A stretch of 64,000 nt of DNA from Galaxea fascicularis. Taxonomy: Eukaryota; Cnidaria; Anthozoa; Scleractinia; Euphylliidae. Under the pieces are notes generated by a model, which worked only from the letters and a program-made list of their open reading frames with translations, had not been told where the DNA came from and did not search any database. The DNA lies in assembly GCA_948470475.1 (NCBI GenBank), contig OX419339.1, positions 8,975,002 through 9,039,001 on the forward strand, given 5' to 3'. Below are positions 1 to 11,546 of the stretch, piece after piece. Numbering within the stretch: position 1 is the first letter of the stretch; each line of letters starts with the position of its first letter. Position numbers and translations under genes: made by a program.

Positions 1-184
1 TTTGATTGCTATCTATAAAACGGCGTTAAGCTGCGCCTGTCAGCGCGATCTCTTCTTTCACGGAGAATGCGATTATTGTTTCGCAACACGGGAAGGCGTA
101 TGCGAGACGTATTGTGACCGTTGTAAAAGCCACGCGTGTCCTAAAATTTCATTTGAACAAGATGAACCTTTCGCGGCAAAGTAA
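1..184 (+). CDS. Possible 3' end of a cysteine-rich reading frame (unrecognised)
   Basis: An open frame enters from the left edge and ends at a TAA at 182-184. It has no ATG near its start, so if real it is the last exon of a gene outside the window. About 60 residues contain eight cysteines, spaced roughly C-C-C-C-C-C-C-C over residues 11-46 with pairs such as CDYC and CDRC. I do not recognise a family. The stretch lies antisense to where copy A of the P4HTM-like gene should continue, so it may be a chance frame. Confidence 0.2.
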   Translation, partial: LIAIYKTALSCACQRDLFFHGECDYCFATREGVCETYCDRCKSHACPKISFEQDEPFAAK

Positions 185-531
185 GGGGAAGAAACTTTTC
201 TTCAAGCCAAAACAAAACGTATGTAAAAACAAAGTCGCCCGTTTACGCACAGTCTTTGCAAAACTTATTGGTGCAATCGCGTTGAGGTTAATGCCATTGA
301 CCGGATCATTAACTTTTATCGTTTTACGTAAAACAAAAGCAAATCTCCTTTCGAAAGCTTAACTGATACAGGCTCGCAAGGTCTGTGTCGGAGAAAAGAC
401 TGTGAACGGGAGGGGGAAAATTAACCAAAAAGGCGACAGCAACAGCTGAAGTTACAAAAAGGTACGAACGCGCGTCCCTTGGAAAGCTGAGTAGCCGGTC
501 ATTTATCAATAATTTTGTTCTTCCCGCTTAC

Positions 532-3500
532 CATCGTCGAACTCGTGTAAACCTAGATGAATGAACCTGGAAAAGAAGAGCAAAAGGTAAGTATCTTTCT
601 GAAACGTTGTGGTAACCAAGCAAAAAGAATGTATTATAGAATGAGATTCTTTAATTAAGCGACAGTCAGTAGTAGTCAAATCACGAATTTAATATGGATG
701 AAAAGACTTACATTTTTTTCACTTCTTCGTCAGTCAGATAAAGATATCTAAACATCCTAGCGAACTTTTTTATCTGGAAATAGAAACAATATCTTAAGTC
801 GGGAGCCCATCATTGATGGGCTCCTGCTTAAGTGACATCCGGCACTCAAATGATTACTCATTTCGTTTATTTCAAGAGGTCAAGTGCTGAAACGTAATTT
901 AATTTAATTTTTTAACGCTTAGCTCGTTTAGTATCCTGTCTTTTTTCAGTTCTTAACTACCTATTTTATTGTATTTATGCATAAAATCTTAAAACACTGT
1001 CAATTTGGTAGGTAATAAATAAAACTTTAAAAAAAAGGCTACGTTGCTCCGTTTCGCCCTCTGCCTTCAATGGTCTTTCGCTTAGATTTGAGAGTAACCT
1101 GTAGCTCTTCCAGACCACACTGGTCCCTACGGACCGGTACCTTTTTTTGGTTACCATGACTAGGGGTATTGTTTGTGTTGTGTCATCTATTGTTTCGTTC
1201 TCCAATCACAGACCGCGTCTGAGGAGCTACGGGTCTCTCAGATTTGAAGGCTATCTGCGGTGGGTGCCCATGCGCTGTATAGTTCTATGGTTTTCTCGGC
1301 TGAAAGCCCATCCCCTCACTCCTTTCTCTTGAAACAAGCAGCTGACAGAACCTGTCCCCTTCTTGCTGAATGCACCTTTGTGATGAGATTTTTTCTTGCT
1401 TCAGTTCACCGCTTTGCATTTCATCTCGGAAATTTAAATTTCTCGAATGGTAGGGGTGAAGCCGCCTCATAAGAAACGCTCAATGTGGAATATGTGAGGT
1501 TAAATCACCTCCTCAATGGGAAAAGTCAATGGCTAAATTCAAATAAGACTAAAAATATATTCTTATCACCTCCTCAATGGTTATCTTTCCATTTAGGTCT
1601 AAGTCCCAGTTCTTGTATAATCCTCTAGGTCCATCGGCTTTTCCACGTACTAAGCATGTAAAAAAAGCAACAAGATTTCCACATCCACTTAAAAATAACT
1701 TTGTTTCACCACCAAAACACATTACGGATACTAAACTTGGTTTTCCCAAATGATTTATATTGTTATCACTGTCGGGAAAAAACATTTTTAAAAAAGATGA
1801 AATGGTTGTGTAAAATTGTGTTTTTGAGAGACATGTTTTCAGATAGCAGCTTAGCTACTCACCCTACATATACATGCCCTTTATTTTATTGTTCATGTAC
1901 TTGTTGATCTTATTAAACTATGAATTAAACCACGAGCAAAATGAGTTATCAGTTGAAACCAAATTTAATCCTTAAATTATGACAGGCAGATAAGTGGGTC
2001 TGACATATACGTACCCTAAAAATTTGATCACATTTCACTCATAGTTCACTTAAGGCATAACAAGATTAAACGCTTTCTACAAGATGGACAATCAAACATG
2101 CTAACCACTGCGACCCGAGCTCGATATTGGGCGTGGGAGTCTAAGCCATGTTTTTTGGATGATCTGTAAGGGATGAGTTGCTAATGGTTTATGAGAATCT
2201 TTAAGAAACGGCAAATTACTCACGTCTTGGATCAAACGTCCAGTTATCGGTTTGTGTGAGTCCTCCTTTGGCAACACTTTTGGCCAACTCGTGATCATTA
2301 GCCAGCGATATAATATGGTCACATTCATCTTCGGACAGGAAATTGGGGATCTCTGAAAAAAGAAAACGATACTATGGCAAGTCAAGGGATCAAAAAAAGT
2401 CTCAGTAGGACGTCTGTAGTCTTGCGAGGTTACTGTAGGGACACCGTAGTACCAACCTGGGTGTTCTCTGCGTTTAATTGAGCAAATGGCAGTTATCGAA
2501 CAAAAGATGCTAGTAACTTCCTTATACATCCCAGCCGTGGAGCAAACTCAAGAAAAAGAGGACCGTTTTAGTGGAAATCACTTCTAATTAAAAGCTAATT
2601 AAAAGTTAAAAAAATTAAAAAATTAAAAGCGGAAGTGTTAATCTTCTGTCCGATTGGGCGTGGACTAGAATTTAAGATCAAAGTGTTAGTTAACACGGCT
2701 GAGAGTCTACAAGCTAGTACAAACAATAATTTGTGGTACACGCATATATAAACTAACCAAACAAGAGAGGTTTCATAGCTCTGGTTATGACTTCATATAT
2801 TCCGTCCTCTCCTAGTTCAACCAGTTGTTTGTGTCCAACCTAAAAGTAAGGGATCATAATGATGTTCATGAGATTATACAACAAACCAAATTTGTACGTA
2901 TGCAGAAATGTGAAAGATCAGTTCGTGATAAACAATTAGTCAAAACGTTGATTGAGTAAGGCGGGTGTGAGGGTAAATAACTCCGTAAGTAAATAGGAAG
3001 TGGGTCAGTGAGTGGATGAATTAAGGAATCTAATTAACCAAATTAAAATAGTAAACAATAAATGGATGATATTCAGCGCCTGGAACCAAGAAGCGAAGCC
3101 TAATGTTGATTTCAAATTTCAACTCAGGTATAAATTTGACAAAAATGCTACTTTTAAGTTATTATCCACTGACAGTGTTTTATTTTACAAAAACTAATAA
3201 TGATAAAATCAGAAAAAAGGAAATCAAGATTCTATATTGGTCAGATCACTGCTCCCCGTACTTTCCTCTAAACACTGCAAAATTCGTGTCTGTGCCATGA
3301 ACATCAACATCCATGGCATGTGCCAAAAAAGTGAGCGTTTTAATCGTTTCAAGTGTCAGTTTCCTCGATTTCCCAGTCTGAATTTCCCTTACCACTTAAC
3401 TAAAACAACGCTTCTAGTAAATACGGCGCACATGCGCATTGCTGTTGGCTGGTACCAGTTTTCCGGAGCAGAGCGTTTCAAATTATAACCTCAATCGTAT

Positions 3501-4028
3501 AATTCTAGACTTGTATTTGAATTTTTCATATATTTTACTTTGCAATCCAACTTCAGTCTGGATGTTGTTCCATCCTAGTTAGCAAAATACGGCAATTTGC
3601 ATTTCAATCTTCATTGATTTATAATGCGTGAAATAAAATAATCAACGGAATGGGAACAATTCACCGGCTTCAATCAGCGGCTTCAAAAGTCATAACACAA
3701 AGACGTCTGTCTGTTTCAATTAATTTTGTTTGGCTCATTGACTCCAAAGGAAAATACAAATTACACGTGACTACAACTTCGATAAGAGATTAAAAACAAG
3801 AGGACGGGAAACAAATTAAAATCAGGATATAGAGCAACCTACTTTGACTCCATCAAGACGTGTCAGAAGCCCTTTCTCACGTGGGATAAAACATGGTCCG
3901 TCCATTGTTAAGCAAGTGTCATCCTCGCAAAATTGCCTTGAGCTGATATCAGAGTTTGAATCAGTGTGCAGATGGCTCTTTACACTCAAGATAAAGGTCA
4001 GGATACAGAGAGCAGCTTCCTCCCTCAT
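532..4028 (-). CDS. P4HTM: P4HTM-like transmembrane prolyl 4-hydroxylase, copy A, exons 1-6 (5' part only)
   Basis: Exons on the minus strand are 4028-3843, 2839-2758, 2352-2224, 1649-1570, 773-712 and 566-532. All have GT donors and AG acceptors, and the phases match those of copies B and C. Exon 1 begins with a hydrophobic signal or anchor segment (MREEAALCILTFILSV) followed by a short Cys-containing stretch. Exon 3 carries the IPNFLSEDEC block. Exon 4 encodes an EF-hand loop, DLDLNGKITIEE, with normal calcium-ligand positions. Exons 2, 5 and 6 have exactly the same lengths as in the other copies (82, 62, 35 bp); exons 3 and 4 are 3 and 6 bp longer. The catalytic exons 7-11 are not visible in 1-531, so they lie beyond the left edge or are missing. 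The family hydroxylates proteins at the ER membrane using Fe(II) and 2-oxoglutarate; whether this copy has a catalytic domain cannot be seen here. Confidence 0.85.
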
Positions 4029-4684
4029 TTTTCAGTAATTTCGTTTTCTTGAATAATGTGTTGCATTAAAATGTCTTGAGTAAAAGGATCATTTGAGCAA
4101 TTGTTTCGAGAGCCCTTTAATGAGACAGATGAATTATTAATTTAACATGGCCAGAGACGGTCGTCAGTTTCTTGGCCGCCGCGCACCTGTTCTCGGGGTA
4201 TGACGTCAACTCGTGGTCAAAATGTTCATCTCGTCGCGCCGTTCACTCATGTCGGCATTTCCCTGTGTCACTTCACGTCGTGTCGCTTTTTAACTCGTCG
4301 AGTCGCCTGTCAATTCCTCGTGTCACCCGTCAACTCGTCGTGGACAAAATGTTCATCTCGTCGCGCCGTCCACTCATCTCGGCATTCCCCTGTGTCACTG
4401 CTCGTTGTGTCGTTTTTCAACTCGTCGTGTCACCCGTTAACTCGTTGTATCATCTTTCAACTCGTCGGGTTGTGCGCCAAACACTTCTTACAAACGGGGG
4501 ACTTGGGTACTACAACTGAGCGGTCCAATATGGCTGCCCCAGAAGCGGTATATACTTCATGGGTGAATGCCACAAGTGAACCCAATACATATACTTCATA
4601 TAGATTACATTTAATCTTCCTTATATGTATGAACAGCTATCTACACTGTCTACAGCAGGAACAGCTATCTACACTGTCTACAGT
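4029..4684. repeat. Upstream region of P4HTM copy A with two tandem duplications
   Basis: No gene is seen. From about 4204 to 4440 a unit of roughly 110-125 bp occurs twice in tandem. Both copies contain the string AAAATGTTCATCTCGTCGCG and are rich in CGTCG/TCGTG. At 4631-4683 a 28-bp unit beginning GAACAGCTATCTACACTG is repeated twice. The larger repeat begins about 175 bp upstream of the copy A start codon, so it could lie in its promoter. Confidence 0.6.
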
Positions 4685-4898
4685 AAATCAAATAAACTCT
4701 AAATTAAATCAAATGTTGCTTTTTGAGGAGAGGGCCGGGGAAACCAGAGTACCCGGAGAAAAACCTCTCGGAGCAGAGTAGAGAGCCAACAAACTCAGCC
4801 CACTTATGACGCCGAGTCCGGGAATTGAACCCTGGACACATTGGAACAAACATACTATGGAAGGCGAGCGTTCTCACCACTGCGCCAACCCTGCTCCC
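4685..4898 (-). repeat. tRNA-headed SINE, copy 1
   Basis: Read on the minus strand, it starts with a tRNA-like head (GGGAGCAGGGTTGGCGCAG) and a B-box-like GGGTTCAATTCCCGG. A conserved body follows with ACTCYRCTCYGAGAGGTTT and TCCGGGTACTC, then an AT-rich tail. The same element occurs in the opposite orientation at about 28199-28400, inside P4HTM copy C. The two copies align along essentially their whole length, which supports a retroposed SINE rather than a tRNA gene. Confidence 0.8.
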
Positions 4899-4933
4899 AG
4901 CTTTTCTCCTAGATTCTTCTATACTTATTACAA

Positions 4934-5860
4934 TCAATGAAATCTTAAAAAGACCTTCCTCAAAGCTTTTCGAAAATCATTGCTAGGCAAGTAGAGGACG
5001 ACGGGATTAGCACAGCTGTGACTGACTTGTAACATCCGGCATATGGTCTCGACTGTTTCGTTGTAATGCCACTTTCTAAATTCAGGGTACAGATTCAGAA
5101 AAGCACTACGTTGAACGGAAAATAACAAATAATAAAGACAAAGAACATTGTGGAAAGAATCCTCATCATTTTAGCGTTTCTCTTTGCGCGGAACTTGGGA
5201 AAATCACGTGATGGGCATGCATCACCAATTAACTGAAGATCTTGCATGAGTGTGCGCATAACTCGATTATAACAGTAGCATATAACAGCACAAGAAAGAA
5301 TTAATATGAAGATAAAAAGCCAAATTTTCATGAATATGTTCACTGTTAAGCTTCTGTACACTGGGTCACAATGGAGCATTCCATGGCCAATTGATAACTC
5401 GTACATAAAAGACTTTGGAAAGGCAAATAAAATGTAAGACAAAACCCATATCACAATGATCAATCCTTTGGCAAATTTTATGGGTGAGCCTACGGAGCAG
5501 GGGTTTAACAACGGCGCGATATCTTTCGTAGCTTAGTGTCACCATTGTGCCAATCGACACTCCAGCAAACACAAAGAACAACGGACGTGAAAAATGGCAG
5601 AAAAACTTCGAAAAACGCGAAAGCGAAAAACTTCGCCGAAAGGCCATGAAAAACACTCATTGAAAACAATAAGGGGCAAGGAGAATACAAACACACAAAT
5701 ATCTGAAATGGCGAGGTTGAAGACAAAGTAGTTGAATGGCGTGTGAAGCTTGTAATCTTTCTGAACAGCAGCAATAACAAAGGCGTTGCCGAACACTCCA
5801 AGGAAGAAAATTATTATGCTTCCGGCCAGCAGAAAAAGTTTTTGAAGCAGTCTCAGAAAA
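4934..5860 (-). pseudogene. Class A GPCR pseudogene (frameshifted relative of the 10485 receptor)
   Basis: On the minus strand three frames together spell a rhodopsin-like receptor closely similar to the intact one at 10485-11546. TM1 has GVFGNAFVIAAV. TM2 has FNYFVFNLAISDICVFVFSL. TM3 ends in an ERY motif, TM4 reads IVIWVLSYILFAFP, TM6 has CYFPFNVV, and the TM7 region has HSCANPVVLYL. Reading requires at least three frame changes: near 5585-5635 (before TM3), near 5480 (between TM3 and TM4) and near 5100-5128 (after TM6). The frame then closes at 4934. The shape is that of a tandem duplicate that lost function fairly recently, since most transmembrane sequence is still readable. Splicing cannot easily rescue it, because the breaks fall in coding segments and the relative is intronless. 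Confidence 0.87.
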
Positions 5861-7467
5861 AGCTAATCAAGGACTTTTTTCCTGCGCTTCAGTTATGAAG
5901 CTAAGAATTTTTTCAGCTGAGGAGTGTGGCTCATCAAAAGAGTATCTGAAAACCAGGCAGGTGCGCACTGAAGAAAGATCTAATTACAAGAGGAATTTTA
6001 ATCCCTCTAACCATGACTCAGTTTCTTTTCATTGTCATTGCATAATTACTTTTAATGTATTATCTCTGTTGACTCAGGCGTCGCTTTTGTAGCAAAGACC
6101 AAGTCTCACTGACGACACCAATGGTTCTGTTAATCAGCCTGTCATATTTTTCCCCTAAAGACGCTGCAGTTGTCTGGTTTAAACTTTCCCTTTCATTAGG
6201 CATGACAGCCATATGAAAGAATATGTTTTCACCGGCATCCTTTATCAGCATTGATTATATATAAATAAGCTAGATTTTTGTATGTATTATTACCAAGCTG
6301 GGAAGAAAAGTTTTATGAGTTATTTGTAAAAAGAATTAGCATTACACCCAGCGGTTTTCCATTTTCCTGAAAGACTACTCAAGAGCTACATCTGCAAATC
6401 ACGCTTGGTATTGTCCAAATGTAAGGACTGAGTGATGTGTTATTTAGCCGTTGATATACAGAATCCCTTAAGTCAACCATTATTTATTTCAAAGCGGAAG
6501 TCTTCATGTATGATCCATATTCATAAAATTGTGAAAAAAACTTAAGGTAGAACGCAATTCTGAATAAACATTGCTTATTAATTCTACGTGTTTTGCGAGT
6601 ATTGAATAAATCAAATTCGTGAACTCGAACGCGTAGTACATAAATAATTATAAGTATTGCAGGCATTCCAATTTAATTTCTTTTTAAAGTGGACTGGTTA
6701 AAAAAGGTACGGTTGTCTATCAAGTATTAGCAATAAAAAGATCTCAAAAGCAAAAGGTATTAATAATTGTACGCAGATCGAAATTACTCTCGCATCACAT
6801 ACCACCCACGTAAACTAAGCCAAGAAGTCAAATAGTGTGGCTTTTCGAGTCAAATATCATTCTATTGATACAGAATTTATCGCTGCACACATTTTCGTTA
6901 AACATCGTATTCCAGATTTTCACATGTACGATTGTTCCTCAATTATGGGGACTGAAATAGTTCATACGGTGCATGGAAACTGACTACAGATCCATTACGA
7001 AAAAAGGGATACAAATTCGAAGATAAATATTATTTCAGTCATGAAGGTGGTATTTGAGGCTGTTGGCTTGCATCGATCGAGGACATAAGGTAAGAACATC
7101 TCGCAAACATTTTGAGTTCGAAACATTTTCAGTGGTGGTAGATGAACGGTAATGCTTTAAAGAAGCAGGTGTGACTTTGGTAACACGATGGAAAAGCCAT
7201 AACTTTATTTGCTTTGGAGGAGTAGTGGTCAGCTCTTCATCCAGCGGACGTAACAATTTTGCTAAGTACGTTTTAGGTTCATTGAGGTTTGAATCTACTT
7301 TATTTTCTTATTTTGGCGACCAAAGACCGTTTCAGTTCAAAGTCAGGGAAGATGAATCAGTTTTAAATCGTTATTTGGGCTAAAATCTTATAAAAACTGA
7401 TGGAAAAGCTCCTTAATGGTCAGATAAGTATTTACTTGTTTATGTATTTACTTGATTCATGGAATCA
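5861..7467. other. Intergenic stretch, no gene recognised
   Basis: AT-rich sequence between the GPCR pseudogene and the repeat block near 7.6 kb. Open frames here are short (60-75 codons) and resemble no family I know. No RNA gene or clear repeat is seen. Confidence 0.5.
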
Positions 7468-7604
7468 TTGTAATTGTATTAATAATACACTTGAAAAAAT
7501 TTCTCAGTTCTGATTGGCTAAAACGGAGTGCATTTTTCGTTAGCACAGTGCAGAAACGTTTAACACAGTGCAAATTTACAACGATGAGACTGCCGGAGGC
7601 CATC

Positions 7605-7825
7605 CAACGCATTTCGAAGACCCGCGAAGATTGTGCGACACCCTCCGAAGATTGTACGAAACCTTCCGACGATCGCCCGAATACTTCCGAAGATTTCCGA
7701 AGATCGACCGAATGCTTCCGATGTTTTTTCTTGTGCAATTTGGAATAAATAAGCTCTTGTAAATTTTTTCAAAGACCACAAATTGCACTCGCCCTACGGG
7801 CTCGTGCAATTTTGTTGGTCTTTGA

Positions 7826-7861
<36 letters not shown>

Positions 7862-7864
7862 TCG
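7605..7864. repeat. Inverted-repeat element with adjacent CCGAAGATT tandem array
   Basis: At about 7608-7720 an imperfect unit of roughly 20 bp (CCGAAGATTG / CCGAATACTT) repeats several times. Immediately after it, 7730-7864 forms a long hairpin. The left arm begins CTTGTGCAATTTGGAATAAA and the right arm ends with its near-perfect complement, around the short loop CCCTACGGG. A related, decayed fragment (TGCTTATTTTTCCAAATTGC) occurs near 53900. This fits a non-autonomous foldback or MITE-type element. Confidence 0.75.
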
Positions 7865-10484
7865 GAATCATGTGATTACCTATACGAACAACGAGACGAG
7901 AAAAGGGATGGAATAGGTTTATTCGACTGTCGCCCGCGTTGCACCCAAATGATAGCGATCAGAAATTTATTGTTATGGTAACCGAAATAATAGATCATGC
8001 TGATTGACACTTTGGTTCGGCACGGTTACGAGCGAATTATTTACCGTATTGAGGAGCAGAGTCTAAATCGACCTGTAATCACGCGAGTCATTGACAAAAT
8101 CTACGTGTACACTCTCCGATATCCCTTGCTATCAAAGAAAGAGTTCTGGAGATTCTTCGACAGTACTGACAAAGAATCAAAGCACTAAGCGGCTCTCGTG
8201 GCTTTTTTATTGCTATACTAATGAAAAGTCCTGGTTCCATTGAGATTAAGAGCACGCAATTCCACCGGGAACCCTTCCTTGTAGCTCCGCTCTTCCAACT
8301 GCAATGCCTCGAGACAAAACGAAACTACGCTGTGACCGATGGATCTTCGGTGAGATAAAGAGAGACTGAACTATACTGAGAGAACAATGGCCGTTTTTAT
8401 ACTAGAGACGCATTATCCGTCTGGACGACTTTGGGCAAACATATGTACTTCTTCTGGTTATGTGTCTCCAGTATAAAGACGGGCACAAGGCGCATTGGCC
8501 GTTCCGAAATTCAAAAGGGAACTGGGGTGAGTTTCAAATTTTGAAGTAATCGATAAATTGACACCATCACATGAAAGATAACATTAAGATTGTTCGTTTG
8601 ACCAAGTTTGAATTTTTTAGGTTGAACAGAGACCAAGTTATGGACCTTGAAACATGGCTCAAAATCCATACAAATATCTCTAATTTTGTGACAGCATCCC
8701 CCAAAAGTCGAAACCATGATCTTGGTTACGTAGATGGGTAGTTGAAGAGTACGATTCGAGTACCAACGAAGATGAGCAAGAGTTGTACAGCATAAATTAA
8801 AGGTGCATACATTATATAGAACTTGACAGACGGTCTACTCTTGTAGTACGCCGCTACCAAACATTCTGGACGTCGAATTATAAAGATCAATATTTTAGCT
8901 TTTAAAAAGTTCCCAAAAATTGCCTTGCCTTGCATGCGCGTGCGCACTCCTGCTCGCTGTCCTCTGACACTCAAACGAATTTTATTTACGAAAATTCAAG
9001 AAACTCAAGAAAACCGTTTTGCTAACCCCCAAAATTCCGGATTCAAGAAACTATTAAGTTCAGCGGATCGGTGAACCGACAGACAAGCGATTTGTACACC
9101 CGTAAAATTCACCCCTCAGTTACGTGCTGACACGAAATATAACTGAGTCCGCTAAAACGACTAGTTATACCGCACGTATTGACTATAAACGCCCTGTAGC
9201 GTTGACAGGTTTCATAAGTATCTAAAGGTACTAAGCCAGAAATTGGCTCACCTTTTCAGCCTACTTATGCAAATTTGCTGATAGGAAATTGATGTTATCA
9301 AATCGCTGTTGTTTAAGAGACAAAACGTGCTGTGAGGGTTTTATCGTCCCTTCATCGAAAGCCGCTTGTGCACGTTCTACCTGTCTGGCAACTTTAAACA
9401 GAGCGAACGAAATACATCAAAAGAGGTAAAACCACTTACGCGTTTTAATGATTGAACATCTTATTGCTTGAACATTTTCATGGTTACTTCGACCTCCGTT
9501 ACTAATTGCTAGTTTTTTTTTTTTGCTTGCTTTTATCATTTGGGAATTTTTCATTTTCAGCTCCGATTAGTAGGATTTTAAGTTAAGAGAAATACAAAGT
9601 GTTGCCAGTGTTTATTTTGCTGCTTAGTTCGCGGCTTCTCGTCTGCATGTGTATTCTAATCTACTAAAAGGTTTTACTGGAATTCGAACCTAGATACAAC
9701 TAGATCTGTACTGGAGTGACAAACATTCACATTAACACTCACTTCGCTTTGTTTCATCATAAATAATGTTGGCTAAAAGAGTCGCCTTAACTTGCATTTT
9801 TATCGTTGGTTTCTTTAACTGAGATACACTAATGACAGTTACGTGTAATACGTACTTACAATAGAAACGCTCCGTCATTCCGCGTACGGGTGAAATTAGG
9901 CAATGGTCCTAAATAAACTTCAATATTCCCAAACTTAGCAGTCACCTATTATGACAGGCAACAGTTACACTCTAGCATTTCAACAGGGATTTTAGGACTG
10001 TCGTGTTATAAGCATTCATGTTTTCGATTAATTTGAAACATGAGGGTGCTGCGTTCCAAACATCAAGATAGACCGCGCATAAAATATCGGTCTGAAGTTA
10101 AACTGCGTCCCTGGTTCATGCTGGCTTAGTGCCGAAGCCTTTTTTTCCATTTCTGTATCAATTAAAAAAAAAACACTTGGGGGCATGCAAATTTCAGTCG
10201 TGCAAGAACAATGAGCATCTATTCTATTTCATACAAATATTGTGTGCGGTAATGTACGTCGCACGATCACCAGATATGATACAGTCAATTACAAGGAAAT
10301 AAATTACAATCTCCGTTAAAAATACATCGGAAATGAAAGTTACATAAAAGTATTTCTTTGTTTCTTTTTTAGGTTAAAAACTGAGGCCAAACGCAGTACC
10401 GCTTACCCAACACCCGGTGAACACTATATCTACACAAAAGAACTCGTAAATTGTGGCTTGAGCAGCTTGAGGTGTAATGAAACC
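7865..10484. other. Intergenic stretch upstream of the intact GPCR
   Basis: No coding region is recognised. A polypyrimidine tract ending in TTTTTTAG at about 10363-10372 could be the acceptor of a 5'UTR intron leading to the GPCR start at 10485, but this is inference. Poly-T runs occur near 9515 and poly-A near 10165. Confidence 0.4.
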
Positions 10485-11546
10485 ATGAACAGGAACCAAT
10501 CTATCCACATTGAGCAAAATTCCACCACTGCTGACAACAAGCTCTTAGTATGCGTGTCCTCTTCTTTAGTCATCTTCAGTTTCGTGTTTTACGCTTTTGT
10601 TTTCTGCCTCGGACTGTCTGGAAACATTTTTGTTATCACTACAGTTTACCGAAAGTCCAGTCTTCACAAACCATTTAACTACTTGGTTGTCAACCTTGCT
10701 ATAGCGGACATTTGCGTTTTCGTATTTTCGCTGCCTGTTGTTGTTTTTAGCGAATGTTTGTCGTGGCCCTTGGGCGAGCTGGCCTGTCGTTTGCTACGCC
10801 CGTCATTTCTGGTCTTCACTGGTGTGTCTGTGTGTACAATGGTGGTGCTGAGTTTCGAACGACACCGGGCTGTGATGAAGCCCTTAGCTGCTAAAATAAC
10901 ACCTAAAGGTGCATTACGAGTCAGCATTTTGATCTGGATTTTAGCGTCTGTGCTCTTTGGTCTGCCGAGATCTTTCGTGTTTGGCTTAACGACAAACAAA
11001 GGAACTGTCCAATGCGACCCAGTTGTGAGAAATGAGATTCTTCGTACGGTGACACTAGCCTGGCGTATTTTGAGCACTGTGGTAATACCAAGCATTGTTG
11101 TCTGCTTTGCGTACACTCAAATAATGCGCAAACTCAGACGTGACCTTGATGCTATTGGAGATGCTTACGCGTCACGTGATATAGCAAGGTCACATGTCAA
11201 AAGAAACACAAAAATGATGCGCCTTTTGTGCACAATTATAATGATGTTTATGGCTTGTTTTCTGCCATTCAACGTGGTCATTATCGTCGATTATTTTTTT
11301 CCTGAGTATGAAGATTGGCCCTACAATGAAACGGTTGAGAGCCTGTTCCGGATGTTGCAAGTGGCCAACAGCTGCATTAATCCCATCATCCTTTGCTTAA
11401 TGGGTGGTGATTTTCGACAAGCATTGCCGAAACGTTTTAGACAAAGTTTCACGTGGAAGAAAAAGGTTTTCACTTTGCCAAAGATTCAACAAACTGACAG
11501 CTCAGTTGCAGTTCAAACTGTTCCTCAATTTGAGTCCAATATGTAA
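10485..11546 (+). CDS. Class A (rhodopsin-like) G protein-coupled receptor, peptide-receptor type, intronless
   Basis: A 353-residue seven-transmembrane receptor. I chose the ATG at 10485; the frame is open nine codons upstream but has no earlier ATG. The N-terminus carries N-glycosylation sequons at N4 and N12. TM1 has the GN motif (N46) and TM2 LAIAD (D75). A likely disulfide joins C101 to C177. TM3 ends in ERH (E125-R126-H127) in place of DRY, TM4 has W151, TM6 has CFLP (258-261), and TM7 reads NSCINPIILCL, so the Tyr of NPxxY is Leu. The short third intracellular loop is basic, and C-terminal Ser/Thr residues could be phosphorylated. General features suggest a neuropeptide or amine type receptor, but the ligand cannot be told. 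It is a single exon, as are many cnidarian GPCRs, and its frameshifted relative lies 5 kb to the left on the other strand. Confidence 0.95.
   Translation: MNRNQSIHIEQNSTTADNKLLVCVSSSLVIFSFVFYAFVFCLGLSGNIFVITTVYRKSSLHKPFNYLVVNLAIADICVFVFSLPVVVFSECLSWPLGELACRLLRPSFLVFTGVSVCTMVVLSFERHRAVMKPLAAKITPKGALRVSILIWILASVLFGLPRSFVFGLTTNKGTVQCDPVVRNEILRTVTLAWRILSTVVIPSIVVCFAYTQIMRKLRRDLDAIGDAYASRDIARSHVKRNTKMMRLLCTIIMMFMACFLPFNVVIIVDYFFPEYEDWPYNETVESLFRMLQVANSCINPIILCLMGGDFRQALPKRFRQSFTWKKKVFTLPKIQQTDSSVAVQTVPQFESNM

Noticed and set aside
785..830. Short palindrome GGAGCCCATCATTGATGGGCTCC as a terminator or RNA gene
   Set aside because: It lies in an intron of P4HTM copy A. A similar short hairpin, AGCCCATAAATATGGGCT, occurs near 34408 in an SDR39U1 intron, so a small repeat remnant is the simpler reading.
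2101..2529. A 142-codon minus-strand frame
   Set aside because: It overlaps exon 3 of P4HTM copy A in another frame. The real exon (2352-2224) is supported by splice sites and by similarity to the other copies.
6060..6251. A 63-codon minus-strand frame upstream of the GPCR pseudogene as an extra exon
   Set aside because: No similarity to a receptor N-terminus and no clear splice link. The related intact receptor is intronless in its coding part.
10458..10484. A longer N-terminus for the intact GPCR starting at a TTG
   Set aside because: Nuclear genes rarely start at TTG. The first ATG in frame is 10485 and it gives a normal receptor N-terminus with glycosylation sites.
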